Part shown: piece after piece, positions 42,901 to 50,724 of the stretch
How positions within the stretch are numbered: the stretch's first letter is position 1
Layout of the letters: each line of letters starts with the position of its first letter
Position numbers and translations under genes: made by a program
Source: Clostridium sp.
Lineage (GTDB): Bacteria > Bacillota > Clostridia > Clostridiales > Clostridiaceae
Assembly: GCA_015058405.1 (NCBI GenBank)
Contig: SVCL01000030.1
Coordinates: 1 to 55,666, forward strand
Length of the DNA: 55,666 bases
Direction of reading: 5' to 3'
Notes under the pieces: generated by a model
The model's input: the letters and a program-made list of their open reading frames with translations, nothing else
Told to the model about the DNA's origin: nothing
The model's database searches: none

Positions 42901-45461
42901 TTGATATTAAAGAAAAAGAACTAGAAGGAATAATAAATAATGCATCAAAATTAGCTAAAGATATTGAATGTAATTCATCAGAAAGTCAGATAGAAGAAGC
43001 TATAAAATATAGAGATATGGCATCATTACACTCTATATTATTTGCATTAGAATCTATAGGAATATTTAAAGAGGATAGGGGATATTCCTTAGAAGAAATA
43101 AAAAGTAATAATAAGATATCAGATAACAATAAATGGTTAATGGACTATTGGGTATCAAGACTTGAAAAAGAAAACTTTATTGAAAGGCTTGAATTTAATA
43201 AGTATAAGTGTAATGAAAAAATTACAAGAGAGATGCTAGATAAGGAATGGAAAAAGGCTGAAGAATTATGGCTTGAAGATATGGGCTCTAAAAAGTTTAT
43301 TGAATACATGAAAGAGAATTCATTAAAGTTAGTAGATTTATTAAGTGGAAAAGAAAATCCTGTTTCATTATTGTATCCAGAAGGTAAACTAGATGTTTTA
43401 AAGGCCATATATTTTGATAACAATATAGCAAATTATTTAAATAGGTGTATTTGTGAAATAGTAAAATCTAAGGCAAAAGCAAATCCTTATAAAACCATTA
43501 AAATTTTAGAAATAGGAGCAGGTACAGGTGCTACATCTAAGAAGGTATTAGAAACAGTAAAAGATTATAAGGTGGAATATTTGTTTACTGATGTAGCAAA
43601 TAATTTTATTACAAATGCTAAAGCAGCATTTACTTCTTATAAAAATGTTAAATACAAGCTGTTTAATATGGATAATGATTTTCATGAGCAAGGGCTATCT
43701 TCAAATAGTTTTGATATAGTAATTGCAGCAGGAGTGTTAGAAAATGCTAAGTATATAAATAATGCTTTTAAATCTATAGAAGAATTAATTAAGCCAGAAG
43801 GATTATTATTATTTACAGAGCCATCTATAGAAGAACCATGGATATTAATGTCTCAAGCATTTATGATGACTAAACCAGAAGATGATTTAAGAAAAGATAC
43901 TACTTATATAGATGAAGATACATGGAAAGAAATATTAAAAGGTTATGGAGGAAATGCTCCTATAGTCACTCTTCCGGAAGAAAATAATAAGTTAAGTAAG
44001 TTTAGAATTAAGTTATTTATTAAGAAGTTTAAATCACATAAGATGAGTTTGGAAGAGGAAGAAGTAAAAGAGTTTGTAAAAAGGTATGTACCAGAGTATA
44101 TGGTTCCTTTAAATATAGAAGTAGTAGACAATATTCCTTTAACTCAAAATGGAAAAGTAAATAGAAAAGAAATATGTAAGTGGAATATAGAGAGAGAGGA
44201 AGAGGTAATAGCTGAAGATATAGATAATAGAGAGTCAGCAAGTGAATTAGAACTTAAGGTAATAAAACTTTGGGAAGATTCTTTAGGTATACAAAACATA
44301 TCTAGAAGTAGAAACCTTTATGAGTATGGTGTTGATTCACTAGTTATGGCTCAAGTTGCAGGTAAACTAAAAGAATTAGCTTGTGATGAAGTTTCTGATG
44401 ATGTTGTTTCTTTTGATGAGATATTACATCAAATATTGAATTTTCCTACTATAGAAAGGCTTACAGAATTTTTAAATGACAAAATTAATGTTAAGACAAA
44501 AATAAATAAAGAGGACGAAAATGAATCTACATCAAAAGGAATATTTACAAACTTTGGAGGGGGAACTGAAGGCCCATTAAGAGTTGTTTTTCATGCAGGT
44601 CTTGGAACAATGAATTTATTTAAATATTTATTAAAGCACTTGGATAAACAAAATTTAGGTCCAGTGATAGGAATTTCATTAAGAGATGTGGATGAATATT
44701 GTTCTATGAATCCAGAAGATGTAATAGAAACTTTAGCAGATGACTATTCAGATAAGATAATAGAAATGGGATATGAAAAAGTTCAATTAATAGGTTATTC
44801 ATTAGGAGGATTAATAGCCGTAGAAGTTGCAAGAAGATTAGTTGAGAGAGAAATAGAAATAGTAGATTTATCTTTAATAGATGCATATCCAGTTCCAAAT
44901 GATATACAAGATGATCTTGCTTTAGAAACAATATTTATGCCTAATTTAAATATAGGTATTCAAGATGTATATAAGAATATTAGTGAAGATGATTTTAAGA
45001 AAGCTATTTGCTACGTATTAGAAAACAATGATGGAAATGTACCAAAGGATTCTTTAATTAAATTAAGAGATAATGATGAATTCAAGGTGTTAGCAGAAGA
45101 ATTTTATAAATATTCTAATTTAACAGAAAAAGAACGTTTTGAAATATATGCAAATGCAGCAAAAGAAGCTACAGGGGAAGAAATGTCATCTAAAATGGCA
45201 GAAAGTTTATTTAATATAAATAAACAAAGTTTTAAGGCAGCGGTCTTTGTACCAGATATATATTTAGGGGATAGTAGGTACTTAGTTGCTAAGGAAACAC
45301 CAGAATTAACTTTAGCTACTCAAGAAATGGCATTAAGCTTTTGGGAAGATGTATGTATAGGTGATTTTGAAGTTATAGAAATTGAAGGAAATCATATTGA
45401 CTGTATAGGAATAGAACAAAATGCCATTAAGGTAGCAGAAATATTGGGTAAGGTATTGTAG
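39990..45461 (+). CDS. NRPS: docking-Cy-A-MT-PCP-TE terminal module
   Basis: The 1823-residue protein starts with a TubC-type docking domain (about 1-60; VELWTEDGKIRYKAEKGVL). A cyclisation domain follows (about 75-500; EFLIADWAS near 204, where Glu replaces the first Asp of DxxxxDxxS). The adenylation domain (TSGSTGVPKG near 668; selectivity residues DLYNLSLIW, cysteine) is interrupted by a methyltransferase with an intact SAM loop (EIGAGTGATSKK near 1175). The carrier (GVDSL near 1446) and a thioesterase (GYSLGG near 1602) end the protein. It should add and cyclise a third cysteine, methylate it, and release the product by hydrolysis or cyclisation. AAAGGAG precedes the start, 13 bases after the reductase gene. 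Confidence 0.92.
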   Translation: MIKDWDKEIIEIIDSFKNKGVELWTEDGKIRYKAEKGVLGKNDFDVLKNNKEKIIAVLEKNSNLKQVSNEDNKYESFKLTDIQSAYLLGRREYFDYGGVACHIYLEVNYEDLDYKKSERVWNKLINRHEMLRAVINDDGTQKFLEEVPYFNVKYKDLSQVNPEEELSLIRKDMGNRKYDINKWPMYDIAITKTREASIMHLSIEFLIADWASIWILLKEFDDLYENEQAVLSKLTFNFKDYLAKEDALKNDSKYLEDKSYWMNRIDNIPLAPELPIKPKDEVVNEFIRHFFILDTKDWSILKKKALEKGLTPTAVVMTAFASCIEKWSTNKRFALNLTLLNRLPLDSQVNDIVGDFTSVNLLEVNLEEEKSFKLQAEQVQKQLFKDLDHRTFSGVEVLREITRKRGKEAALMPIVFTSAIGLVQNKNLKGKISGYGISQTPQVFIDCQVMDNENGLRVNWDVRKGVFDERMIEDMFDSFKELMYDLVNSDDSWNKEEVVTLPKWQLEERNFANATKGDIPELTLHEMILNRIELSPEKIAVVDKDEKITYKELGNRAAAIASELYKNGCKARDRVAIIMNKSVHQVEAVLGILSLGATYVPIDIKQPMERILTILEQGKIKFAVTASKIDSVIREKTCVIESTSLEPQSWETDIVKGNLKDPAYVIYTSGSTGVPKGVVITHIAAANTINDINKKFNVNSKDSILGLAQLHFDLSVYDIFGLLSVGGTVIYPNIDEFTNPSHWVDLIKEYNITLWNSVPALMQMLVSYLESEKDVTGLNLRLALLSGDWIPLNLPDKLISLVKDIKLVSLGGATEASIWSNYYIYNGLKEGCKSIPYGYPLTNQGFKVLDCKMRDCPVLVPGELYITGLGLAEGYIGDEKKTKEQFLTDPYTNERIYKTGDYGCYRENGEIEFLGRKDTQVKINGHRIELGEVEAALLKHNAVSEAAVVIREGEREKGLLAIVKPKEKEEFDIKEKELEGIINNASKLAKDIECNSSESQIEEAIKYRDMASLHSILFALESIGIFKEDRGYSLEEIKSNNKISDNNKWLMDYWVSRLEKENFIERLEFNKYKCNEKITREMLDKEWKKAEELWLEDMGSKKFIEYMKENSLKLVDLLSGKENPVSLLYPEGKLDVLKAIYFDNNIANYLNRCICEIVKSKAKANPYKTIKILEIGAGTGATSKKVLETVKDYKVEYLFTDVANNFITNAKAAFTSYKNVKYKLFNMDNDFHEQGLSSNSFDIVIAAGVLENAKYINNAFKSIEELIKPEGLLLFTEPSIEEPWILMSQAFMMTKPEDDLRKDTTYIDEDTWKEILKGYGGNAPIVTLPEENNKLSKFRIKLFIKKFKSHKMSLEEEEVKEFVKRYVPEYMVPLNIEVVDNIPLTQNGKVNRKEICKWNIEREEEVIAEDIDNRESASELELKVIKLWEDSLGIQNISRSRNLYEYGVDSLVMAQVAGKLKELACDEVSDDVVSFDEILHQILNFPTIERLTEFLNDKINVKTKINKEDENESTSKGIFTNFGGGTEGPLRVVFHAGLGTMNLFKYLLKHLDKQNLGPVIGISLRDVDEYCSMNPEDVIETLADDYSDKIIEMGYEKVQLIGYSLGGLIAVEVARRLVEREIEIVDLSLIDAYPVPNDIQDDLALETIFMPNLNIGIQDVYKNISEDDFKKAICYVLENNDGNVPKDSLIKLRDNDEFKVLAEEFYKYSNLTEKERFEIYANAAKEATGEEMSSKMAESLFNINKQSFKAAVFVPDIYLGDSRYLVAKETPELTLATQEMALSFWEDVCIGDFEVIEIEGNHIDCIGIEQNAIKVAEILGKVL

Positions 45462-45531
45462 ATATAGAAGGTTTAGAATATATATTTTTAAAAATATATA
45501 TGTTTTAAAATATATATTCTAAACCTATATC
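45461..45531. repeat. Long AT-rich intercistronic hairpin
   Basis: GGTTTAGAATATATATTTT pairs perfectly with its complement just before 45526, and GATATA/TATATC extend the stem with a small bulge. A second palindrome (ATATATTTTTAAAAATATAT) lies within the left half. The structure begins at the last base of the NRPS stop codon. It may end or attenuate transcription or protect the long NRPS message; the T tract is weak. Confidence 0.6.
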
Positions 45532-45561
45532 TTGTTTTATAAATCAGAAAGAGGGAGAAAA

Positions 45562-46650
45562 ATGAAAATGGTAATAGGAGTACTAGGAGCAACAGGGTTA
45601 GTTGGTAAAGGAGCTGTAGAGGTTTTATTACAACAAAAAGATATTGATATTTTAATTGGATGTAGGAATGCAGAAAAAGCTAAAAATATATATGGAAATG
45701 AAATTGAAAAGAATATCTTTGAAGTGGATTTATTTGATTGTGATAAACTAAAAGAATTTTGTAGTAGATGCAATATAATAATTAATTGTGCAGGCCCATC
45801 TGCTAAGGTTTTAAATATTGTAGCAGATGTATGTATTGATTTAGGAAAGGATTATATTGATGTATCAGGAGATAAAGATATATATGATAATTTAATTAAT
45901 AGAAAAAGAGATGTAATTGACAAAAATGTTTTGTGTCTTATTGGTGCTGGAGCCTACCCAGGACTTACAGAAATTTTTCCGAGTTTTGTAGCTAATGAAT
46001 ATTTTGATAAGGTAGAAACTATAAAAGAATTTTTTGCAGGATGTGGAGAGTTTTCAGAAAATGCTGCTTATGATATAGTAGCAAGTATTGAAAAAAAACA
46101 GGGCTATGGAATGTGTTATTGCAAAGAAGGTAAAATTGAAAAGATAAAAGAGAATTTATATACTAGCTATAAGTTACCAGATCCAGCTGGAGAGCTAGAT
46201 GTTTATCCTGTAATAAGTGGTGAATTTTTAAGAGGAATTTCAAAATCTAATATAAAGAATGCTTATTTTTATAATACTTATCCTAATAAAGATGTACTAA
46301 TGCAGTTTATTACTATAAAGATGATGCAACAATATAAAACAGAAGAAGAAAAAAGAAAATCTGCTAAAGCTTTATCACAAAAATATTCTTCTGGAAACTT
46401 AGAGTATACTATGTATAGCATTTTAGCATCAGGAATAAAAAATAATGAAAAGTTAGATATACAGATATCTTTATATTACAAAGATAATTGGAATAAGCTA
46501 ACAGGTATTGTTGCTGCAGGTACTGCTTTATTGATATGTAATGATAATAAAAAATCTGGTTATTACTATGCTAGTGATATTATAAAAGAAGATTTATTAA
46601 TAAAGTATTTGATTGATTACAAAGTACATTTAGATTATATAATACAATAA
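45562..46650 (+). CDS. Saccharopine dehydrogenase-like NAD(P)-binding protein
   Basis: The N-terminus VIGVLGATGLVGKGAVEVLL is a Rossmann dinucleotide-binding motif of the saccharopine dehydrogenase type, followed by IINCAGPSAKVLN and DYIDVSGD, which are typical of that family. The rest (about 130-362) is the catalytic-like domain and resembles trans-acting enoyl reductase or saccharopine-like proteins more than true lysine enzymes. I chose ATG 45562 with GAGGGAG before it. Placed between the terminal NRPS and the transporter genes, it may carry out a second imine or C=N reduction on the siderophore. That role is inference; no lysine-pathway genes are near. Confidence 0.7.
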   Translation: MKMVIGVLGATGLVGKGAVEVLLQQKDIDILIGCRNAEKAKNIYGNEIEKNIFEVDLFDCDKLKEFCSRCNIIINCAGPSAKVLNIVADVCIDLGKDYIDVSGDKDIYDNLINRKRDVIDKNVLCLIGAGAYPGLTEIFPSFVANEYFDKVETIKEFFAGCGEFSENAAYDIVASIEKKQGYGMCYCKEGKIEKIKENLYTSYKLPDPAGELDVYPVISGEFLRGISKSNIKNAYFYNTYPNKDVLMQFITIKMMQQYKTEEEKRKSAKALSQKYSSGNLEYTMYSILASGIKNNEKLDIQISLYYKDNWNKLTGIVAAGTALLICNDNKKSGYYYASDIIKEDLLIKYLIDYKVHLDYIIQ

Positions 46651-46655
46651 AAAAT

Positions 46656-46766
46656 AAAAAAATGTCCAGATGGAGTATATTTGACTAAATGGAGCAGAAA
46701 GTTTATATTGGATATAGTACCATATAATGTAAAGAAGGTTCTAAGTATAGTTTAGGACATTTTTTT
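46656..46766. terminator. Distant 12-base inverted arms enclosing the ECF promoter region
   Basis: AAAAAAATGTCC (46656-46667) and GGACATTTTTTT (46755-46766) are perfectly complementary, with 87 bases between. The right arm ends in seven T, so the pair could form a long-looped terminator for the upstream operon. The loop holds the ATGGAG repeats and a TATAAT (46723-46728), so termination and activation may compete. Confidence 0.45.
46670..46696 (+). promoter_or_regulatory. Paired ATGGAGYA direct repeats before the ECF genes
   Basis: ATGGAGTA (46670-46677) and ATGGAGCA (46689-46696) are 19 bases apart. The same two words, in extended form CTAAATGGAGCA and GATGGAGTA, occur 20 bases apart at 50597-50624, before the ABC transporter pair. 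Two half-sites about two helical turns apart suit an AraC-type activator, and two such regulators are encoded in the locus. Confidence 0.55.
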
Positions 46767-46775
46767 ATAAGAGCA

Positions 46776-46793
46776 AGTTAGTTGTAACTAACT
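46776..46793. promoter_or_regulatory. Siderophore-locus operator palindrome, copy 2
   Basis: AGTTAGTTGTAACTAACT is a perfect 8+2+8 palindrome matching 17 bases of the copy at 27025-27041. It lies in the leader of the ECF transporter unit, 53 bases before its first start codon and just after a TATAAG. Confidence 0.7.
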
Positions 46794-46845
46794 GGGAATT
46801 TTAATATAGTTTTATTATTTAATCTTAAATTATGGAGGGGGAAAA

Positions 46846-47427
46846 ATGGATAATAAGTTACAAGCTAAAGATTTGATTAATGTAGGAGTATTTACAACTA
46901 TATATTTTATAGTTTTCTTTGCATGTTGTATGCTTGGATATATACCACTTCTACTAGTTTTAGATCCTGTTATTTGTCCAATAGTTGCAGGAATACCATT
47001 TATGCTTTATTTAACAAAGATAAAGAAGTTTGGAATGATAACTATAACAGGAATTATATCAGGAGTGTTGATGTTTATATTTGGTAATGGGGTTATATGT
47101 GTAATAACTGGTTTGGTTTTTGGACTATTAGCAGACCTTATAGTAAAGAGTGGAAAGTATAGTAGTGCTAAAAAGGCTGTTGTAGGATATGGCGTATTTA
47201 GTTTATGGCTAATAGGAATGTTAATACCTATGTTTATTATGAGAGATAGTTATTTTGAAAGTTTAAGAAAGAACTTTGGAGATAATTATGTAGATACATT
47301 AATGAATTATGTGCCTAATTGGAGTTTCTTCCTTATATTAGTTTTGACTTTCATAGCAGGACTTATAGGAGCGTATTTAGGAAAGCGTGTTTTGAAAAAG
47401 CATTTTGAAAGAGCAGGTATTGTTTAA
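46846..47427 (+). CDS. ECF transporter substrate-binding (S) component, MptD/TIGR02185-like
   Basis: The 193-residue protein has about five or six membrane segments: residues 13-35, 38-55, 63-85, 87-103, 118-137 and 160-182. The N-terminal DLINVGVFTTIYFIVFFACC and IAGLIGAYLGKRVLKKHF near the end recall the MptD/TIGR02185 group of S components. S components bind the substrate and are powered by the T and A subunits encoded next. GGAGGGGG precedes the start. Because the unit shares an operator with the siderophore genes, the substrate may be the siderophore, a precursor or a metal complex; the sequence does not show which. Confidence 0.8.
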   Translation: MDNKLQAKDLINVGVFTTIYFIVFFACCMLGYIPLLLVLDPVICPIVAGIPFMLYLTKIKKFGMITITGIISGVLMFIFGNGVICVITGLVFGLLADLIVKSGKYSSAKKAVVGYGVFSLWLIGMLIPMFIMRDSYFESLRKNFGDNYVDTLMNYVPNWSFFLILVLTFIAGLIGAYLGKRVLKKHFERAGIV

Positions 47428-48155
47428 TGAGGAAAGAAATTATAAGCAGTAATGCTAGTAGTTCTAGAATGAAGATAGATCCTAGAACTAAGCTTATGCT
47501 TATATTTACAATTAGTACTGTTCTTATTGCAGGAGAAAGTGGTGGAGCTATGAGTATAATAAAGCCTGCCCTTGCTTTAGTTCCATTTATATTATTAATA
47601 GTAAATAAACACTTAGAAAGTGCAATAAAGTATATATTTATTTATGCTTTAGCCTTTTTAGCTGAAATGGTGTTTATTCCTTCTACAACAGGAATAGTTA
47701 ATTTTTTATTAGTAGGAACAGCAGGAATATTTTCACGTATGCTACCAGGATTCATGATGGGATATGTATTGTTTTCAACAACTAAAGTAAGCGAGTTTAT
47801 ATCAGCTATGGAAAAAATGCATGTTACTGAAAAGATAACAATTCCTATGTCAGTAATGTTTAGGTTTTTTCCAACAGTATATGAAGAAGGAGAAGCAATA
47901 GGAGATGCTATGCGTATGAGGGGAATAGGCATGGGAAGTTTATTTAAAAGTCCTTTAAAAATGTTGGAATATAGAATGGTGCCATTATTGATGTCTTCAG
48001 TAAAAATAGGAGAAGAGCTTTCAGCTGCTTCTTTAACTAGAGGACTTGGAGGTAAGGATAAAAGAACTAATATTTGTGATATTGGATTTGGATTGTGGGA
48101 TATTATATTTTTAATAGTATGTGTTATTGGTTGGGTTGGTTTTATCGTGCATTAG
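47427..48155 (+). CDS. ECF transporter transmembrane (T) component
   Basis: The 242-residue protein has the EcfT/CbiQ layout: IDPRTKLMLIFTIST at the start, about five or six membrane segments, and two coupling-helix motifs, AMRMRGIG (about 164-171) and AASLTRGLG (about 201-209), whose Ala-Arg-Gly-type sequences insert into the ATPase. It overlaps the S-component stop by one base (TAATGA). It should couple ATP hydrolysis to the S component. The only ATPase gene in the unit, directly downstream, carries a nonsense codon. Confidence 0.88.
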   Translation: MRKEIISSNASSSRMKIDPRTKLMLIFTISTVLIAGESGGAMSIIKPALALVPFILLIVNKHLESAIKYIFIYALAFLAEMVFIPSTTGIVNFLLVGTAGIFSRMLPGFMMGYVLFSTTKVSEFISAMEKMHVTEKITIPMSVMFRFFPTVYEEGEAIGDAMRMRGIGMGSLFKSPLKMLEYRMVPLLMSSVKIGEELSAASLTRGLGGKDKRTNICDIGFGLWDIIFLIVCVIGWVGFIVH

Positions 48156-48165
48156 GAGGGTATAA

Positions 48166-49653
48166 ATGATTGAATTAAAGAATGTTAATTATAATTATAA
48201 TAAGGGAATAGGAAAAGGCAGTTTAAAAAATATAAACTAAACCATAAAAAAGGGAGAAGTAGTATTAGTTTGTGGAGAGTCTGGGTGTGGAAAAACAACA
48301 CTGATAAGACTTATGAATGGACTAATTCCTAATTACTATGAAGGAACTTTAAATGGAAAAGTTCTTGTAAATGGTTTAGAGGTTAATAAATGTTCACTTC
48401 AAGAAACAGCAAAGATAGTAGGGTCTGTATTTCAAAATCCTAGATCACAATTTTTTAATGTAGATACAACTAGTGAAATATCTTTTGGATGTGAAAATCA
48501 AGGTTTATCACGAGAAGTAATATTAGATAGAGAGGAAAAGACAGTTTCAAACTTAAAAATTCAATCATTAATGAATCGTAGCATATTTGAATTATCTGGT
48601 GGTGAAAAGCAAAAAATAGCCTGTGCATCAGTATCAGCTACTGAACCTGAAATATTCATTTTAGATGAGCCATCTTCTAATCTGGATATAGAAGCGATAG
48701 AAGACTTAAGAAAAATGATTTCTTTCTGGAAGGATAAAGGCAAGACCATAGTAATTGCAGAGCATAGGCTATATTATTTAAGAGAATTAGTTGATAGGGT
48801 TATATATATGAAGGATGGAATGATAGAAAATGAATTTTATCCAAGTCAGCTAAAGTTAATGAATGCTCAAAAATTAGAAGAGTTGGGACTTAGACCTTTT
48901 TCCTTAAATCAGTTACAATCTCATAGGAAGCTTACTAAGAAAAATGATAAGAAACTTATATTATCTAATTTTTCTTTTGGATATTCTAGAAGGAATAATA
49001 TTATAGATATAGCTAATTTAGAAGTTCCACTAGGTTCTATAGTAGCTATTATAGGACATAATGGAGCGGGAAAATCTACATTTGCAAAATGTTTATGTGG
49101 TTTAAAAAAGAAATGTACAGGAGTTATGAAAATAAACGGGAAAGAATATAAAAGTTCCAAAAGATTAAAAGAATGTTATATGGTTATGCAGGATGTAAAT
49201 CATCAATTATTCACCGAAAGTGTTATGGATGAAGTGCTGCTTAGTATGGATAAAGATAATGTTAAAAAAGCAGAGGAAGTATTAGAAAGCTGTGATTTGT
49301 TAAAGATGAAAGATAGGCATCCTATGTCATTATCAGGGGGGCAAAAACAAAGAGTAGCTATAGCTAGTGCAGTAGTGTCTAATCGTAAAGTAATTCTTTT
49401 TGATGAACCTACTAGTGGATTGGATTTAAAACATATGAAGCAAGTTTCAAGAAATATTAAAAAGCTACAATCTCTAGGTAAAACACAATTCATAATTACT
49501 CATGATTTGGAATTTATTTTGAATTGTTGTACTTATATTATACATTTAGAAAATGGAAGAATAGTAGAAGATTATCCTATGAATGAAGATGGCATAGATA
49601 AAGTATTAACCTTTTTCTTAAGAACTCAGGAGGCACTTGAAGATGTTAAGTGA
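48166..49653 (+). pseudogene. ECF transporter double ATPase with in-frame stop at codon 25
   Basis: The gene starts at ATG 48166 after AGGAGGG and reads MIELKNVNYNYNKGIGKG, SLKNIN, then TAA (48238-48240), then TIKKGEVVLV and Walker A GESGCGKTT in the same frame. After the stop the frame is open to the end. The next usable ATG, 48313, lies after that Walker A. The first ATPase half still has LSGGEKQKIACAS and ILDEPSSNLD; the second half is complete (GHNGAGKST, LSGGQKQRVAIAS, LFDEPTSGLD). A single change from CAA (or TTA) would explain the stop. A restart product would have only one complete nucleotide site. A sequencing error is possible. Confidence 0.85.
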
Positions 49654-50596
49654 TAATAAGATTAATTTAGGAAGTAATATACAAAAGAGTTCGAGAAATG
49701 ATAAATGTGACATTTATGAAATGGTAGATGAAAATGGAGAAGGAACTATGACTGCATTTAATGTTTTCCCAGGGATTGTAGTTATGTATAATGACTTTCA
49801 TATGGGAAGCTGCAATTCAAAGTTCGAATCTATATCTGATATTATTTGTATAGATTATTGTAGGGAAGGACGCATTGAGTGGAAGTTAAGCAATGATACT
49901 TATTTTTATGTAGAAAGTGGAGATTTACAAATAAGTACTAAGAATTATCATAATGGGAATTTTGAATTTCCGCTTCATCATTATCATGGTATTTCAGTAT
50001 GTTTTTATTTAAAAGAGGCTACAAAAACTTTAAAAAATATATTTGGTGGTTTTTCTGTAGATCTTTATAAACTTAAAGAAAAATTTTTAAGCAATGATAG
50101 TCCAGTTATTTTAAAAGCAGAACAACATATAAATAATATATTTTTAGATTTATATACAGTTTCAGATTCCATTAAGGAAGAGTACTTTAAAATTAAAGTT
50201 TTAGAACTTTTGTTATATTTAGAAGTTTCAAGTGTTCCTGCTAATAGAAGAGAAAAATCTTATTTTTATAAATCTCAAGTAGAAAAGATAAAAAGAATTA
50301 AAGAATTTATAACAGTTAATCAAGAAAAACATTTTACTTTAAAAGAGTTATCTGAAAAATTTGAAATACCATTAACTTCTATGAAACAATGTTTTAAGGG
50401 GGTATATGGTACTTCGATTTATTCATATCTTAGAGCTTATAGGATGAATACGGCAGCTACAATGCTTATAAAAACAAAAGAAAATATATCAGTTATTGCT
50501 GGAAAAGTGGGTTATGACAATTCAAGTAAATTTTCATCAGCTTTTAAAAATGTTATGGGGAAGTCTCCTCAAGAGTATAGAAAATCTTTTGTCTAA
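49643..50596 (+). CDS. Second AraC-family (YbtA/PchR-like) regulator
   Basis: The C-terminal ~100 residues form the double helix-turn-helix: FTLKELSEKFEIPLTSMKQCF, YGTSIYSYLRAYRMN, ISVIAGKVGYDNSSKFSSAF, and KSPQEYRKS. The N-terminal part contains ISDIICIDYCREGRIEW and ESGDLQIS, HHYHGISVCF, the cupin-like ligand region seen in PchR-type siderophore regulators. The start ATG 49643 lies inside the ATPase gene end, nine bases after GGAGG, so it is translated with the ECF genes. The paired ATGGAGYA repeats right after its stop codon may be its own target before the ABC genes. Confidence 0.88.
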   Translation: MLSDNKINLGSNIQKSSRNDKCDIYEMVDENGEGTMTAFNVFPGIVVMYNDFHMGSCNSKFESISDIICIDYCREGRIEWKLSNDTYFYVESGDLQISTKNYHNGNFEFPLHHYHGISVCFYLKEATKTLKNIFGGFSVDLYKLKEKFLSNDSPVILKAEQHINNIFLDLYTVSDSIKEEYFKIKVLELLLYLEVSSVPANRREKSYFYKSQVEKIKRIKEFITVNQEKHFTLKELSEKFEIPLTSMKQCFKGVYGTSIYSYLRAYRMNTAATMLIKTKENISVIAGKVGYDNSSKFSSAFKNVMGKSPQEYRKSFV

Positions 50597-50624
50597 ATGG
50601 AGCATTTGGTTCAGCGATGGAGTA
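50597..50624 (+). promoter_or_regulatory. Paired ATGGAGYA direct repeats before the ABC transporter genes
   Basis: ATGGAGCA (50597-50604) and ATGGAGTA (50617-50624) are 20 bases apart, starting one base after the regulator's stop codon. The TATAAT at 50646-50651 has no good -35, and the second repeat lies about where it would be, as at AraC-activated class II promoters. The same words occur at 46670-46696. Confidence 0.55.
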
Positions 50625-50662
50625 GATATATTTACAATGGGAAAATATAATAACTTTGTAAT

Positions 50663-50681
50663 AATAATGATAACCATTATC
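50663..50681. promoter_or_regulatory. Near-consensus Fur box
   Basis: AATAATGATAACCATTATC matches the classical Fur consensus GATAATGATAATCATTATC at 17 of 19 positions. It lies 11 bases after a TATAAT box, over the expected start of the ABC transporter transcript. Repression by iron-loaded Fur is the natural reading. Confidence 0.75.
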
Positions 50682-50724
50682 AACAAAAAAGATAATAAGA
50701 GTCCAAGAAAGGAGATAAAGTAAG

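Noticed and set aside
28758..45461. Yersiniabactin itself
   Set aside because: There is no PKS module, ketosynthase or acyltransferase in either NRPS, and three consecutive cysteine modules are present.
48313..49653. Intact ECF ATPase starting at ATG 48313
   Set aside because: This start has no good ribosome site and would omit the first Walker A motif, which is present in frame just upstream, after the TAA.
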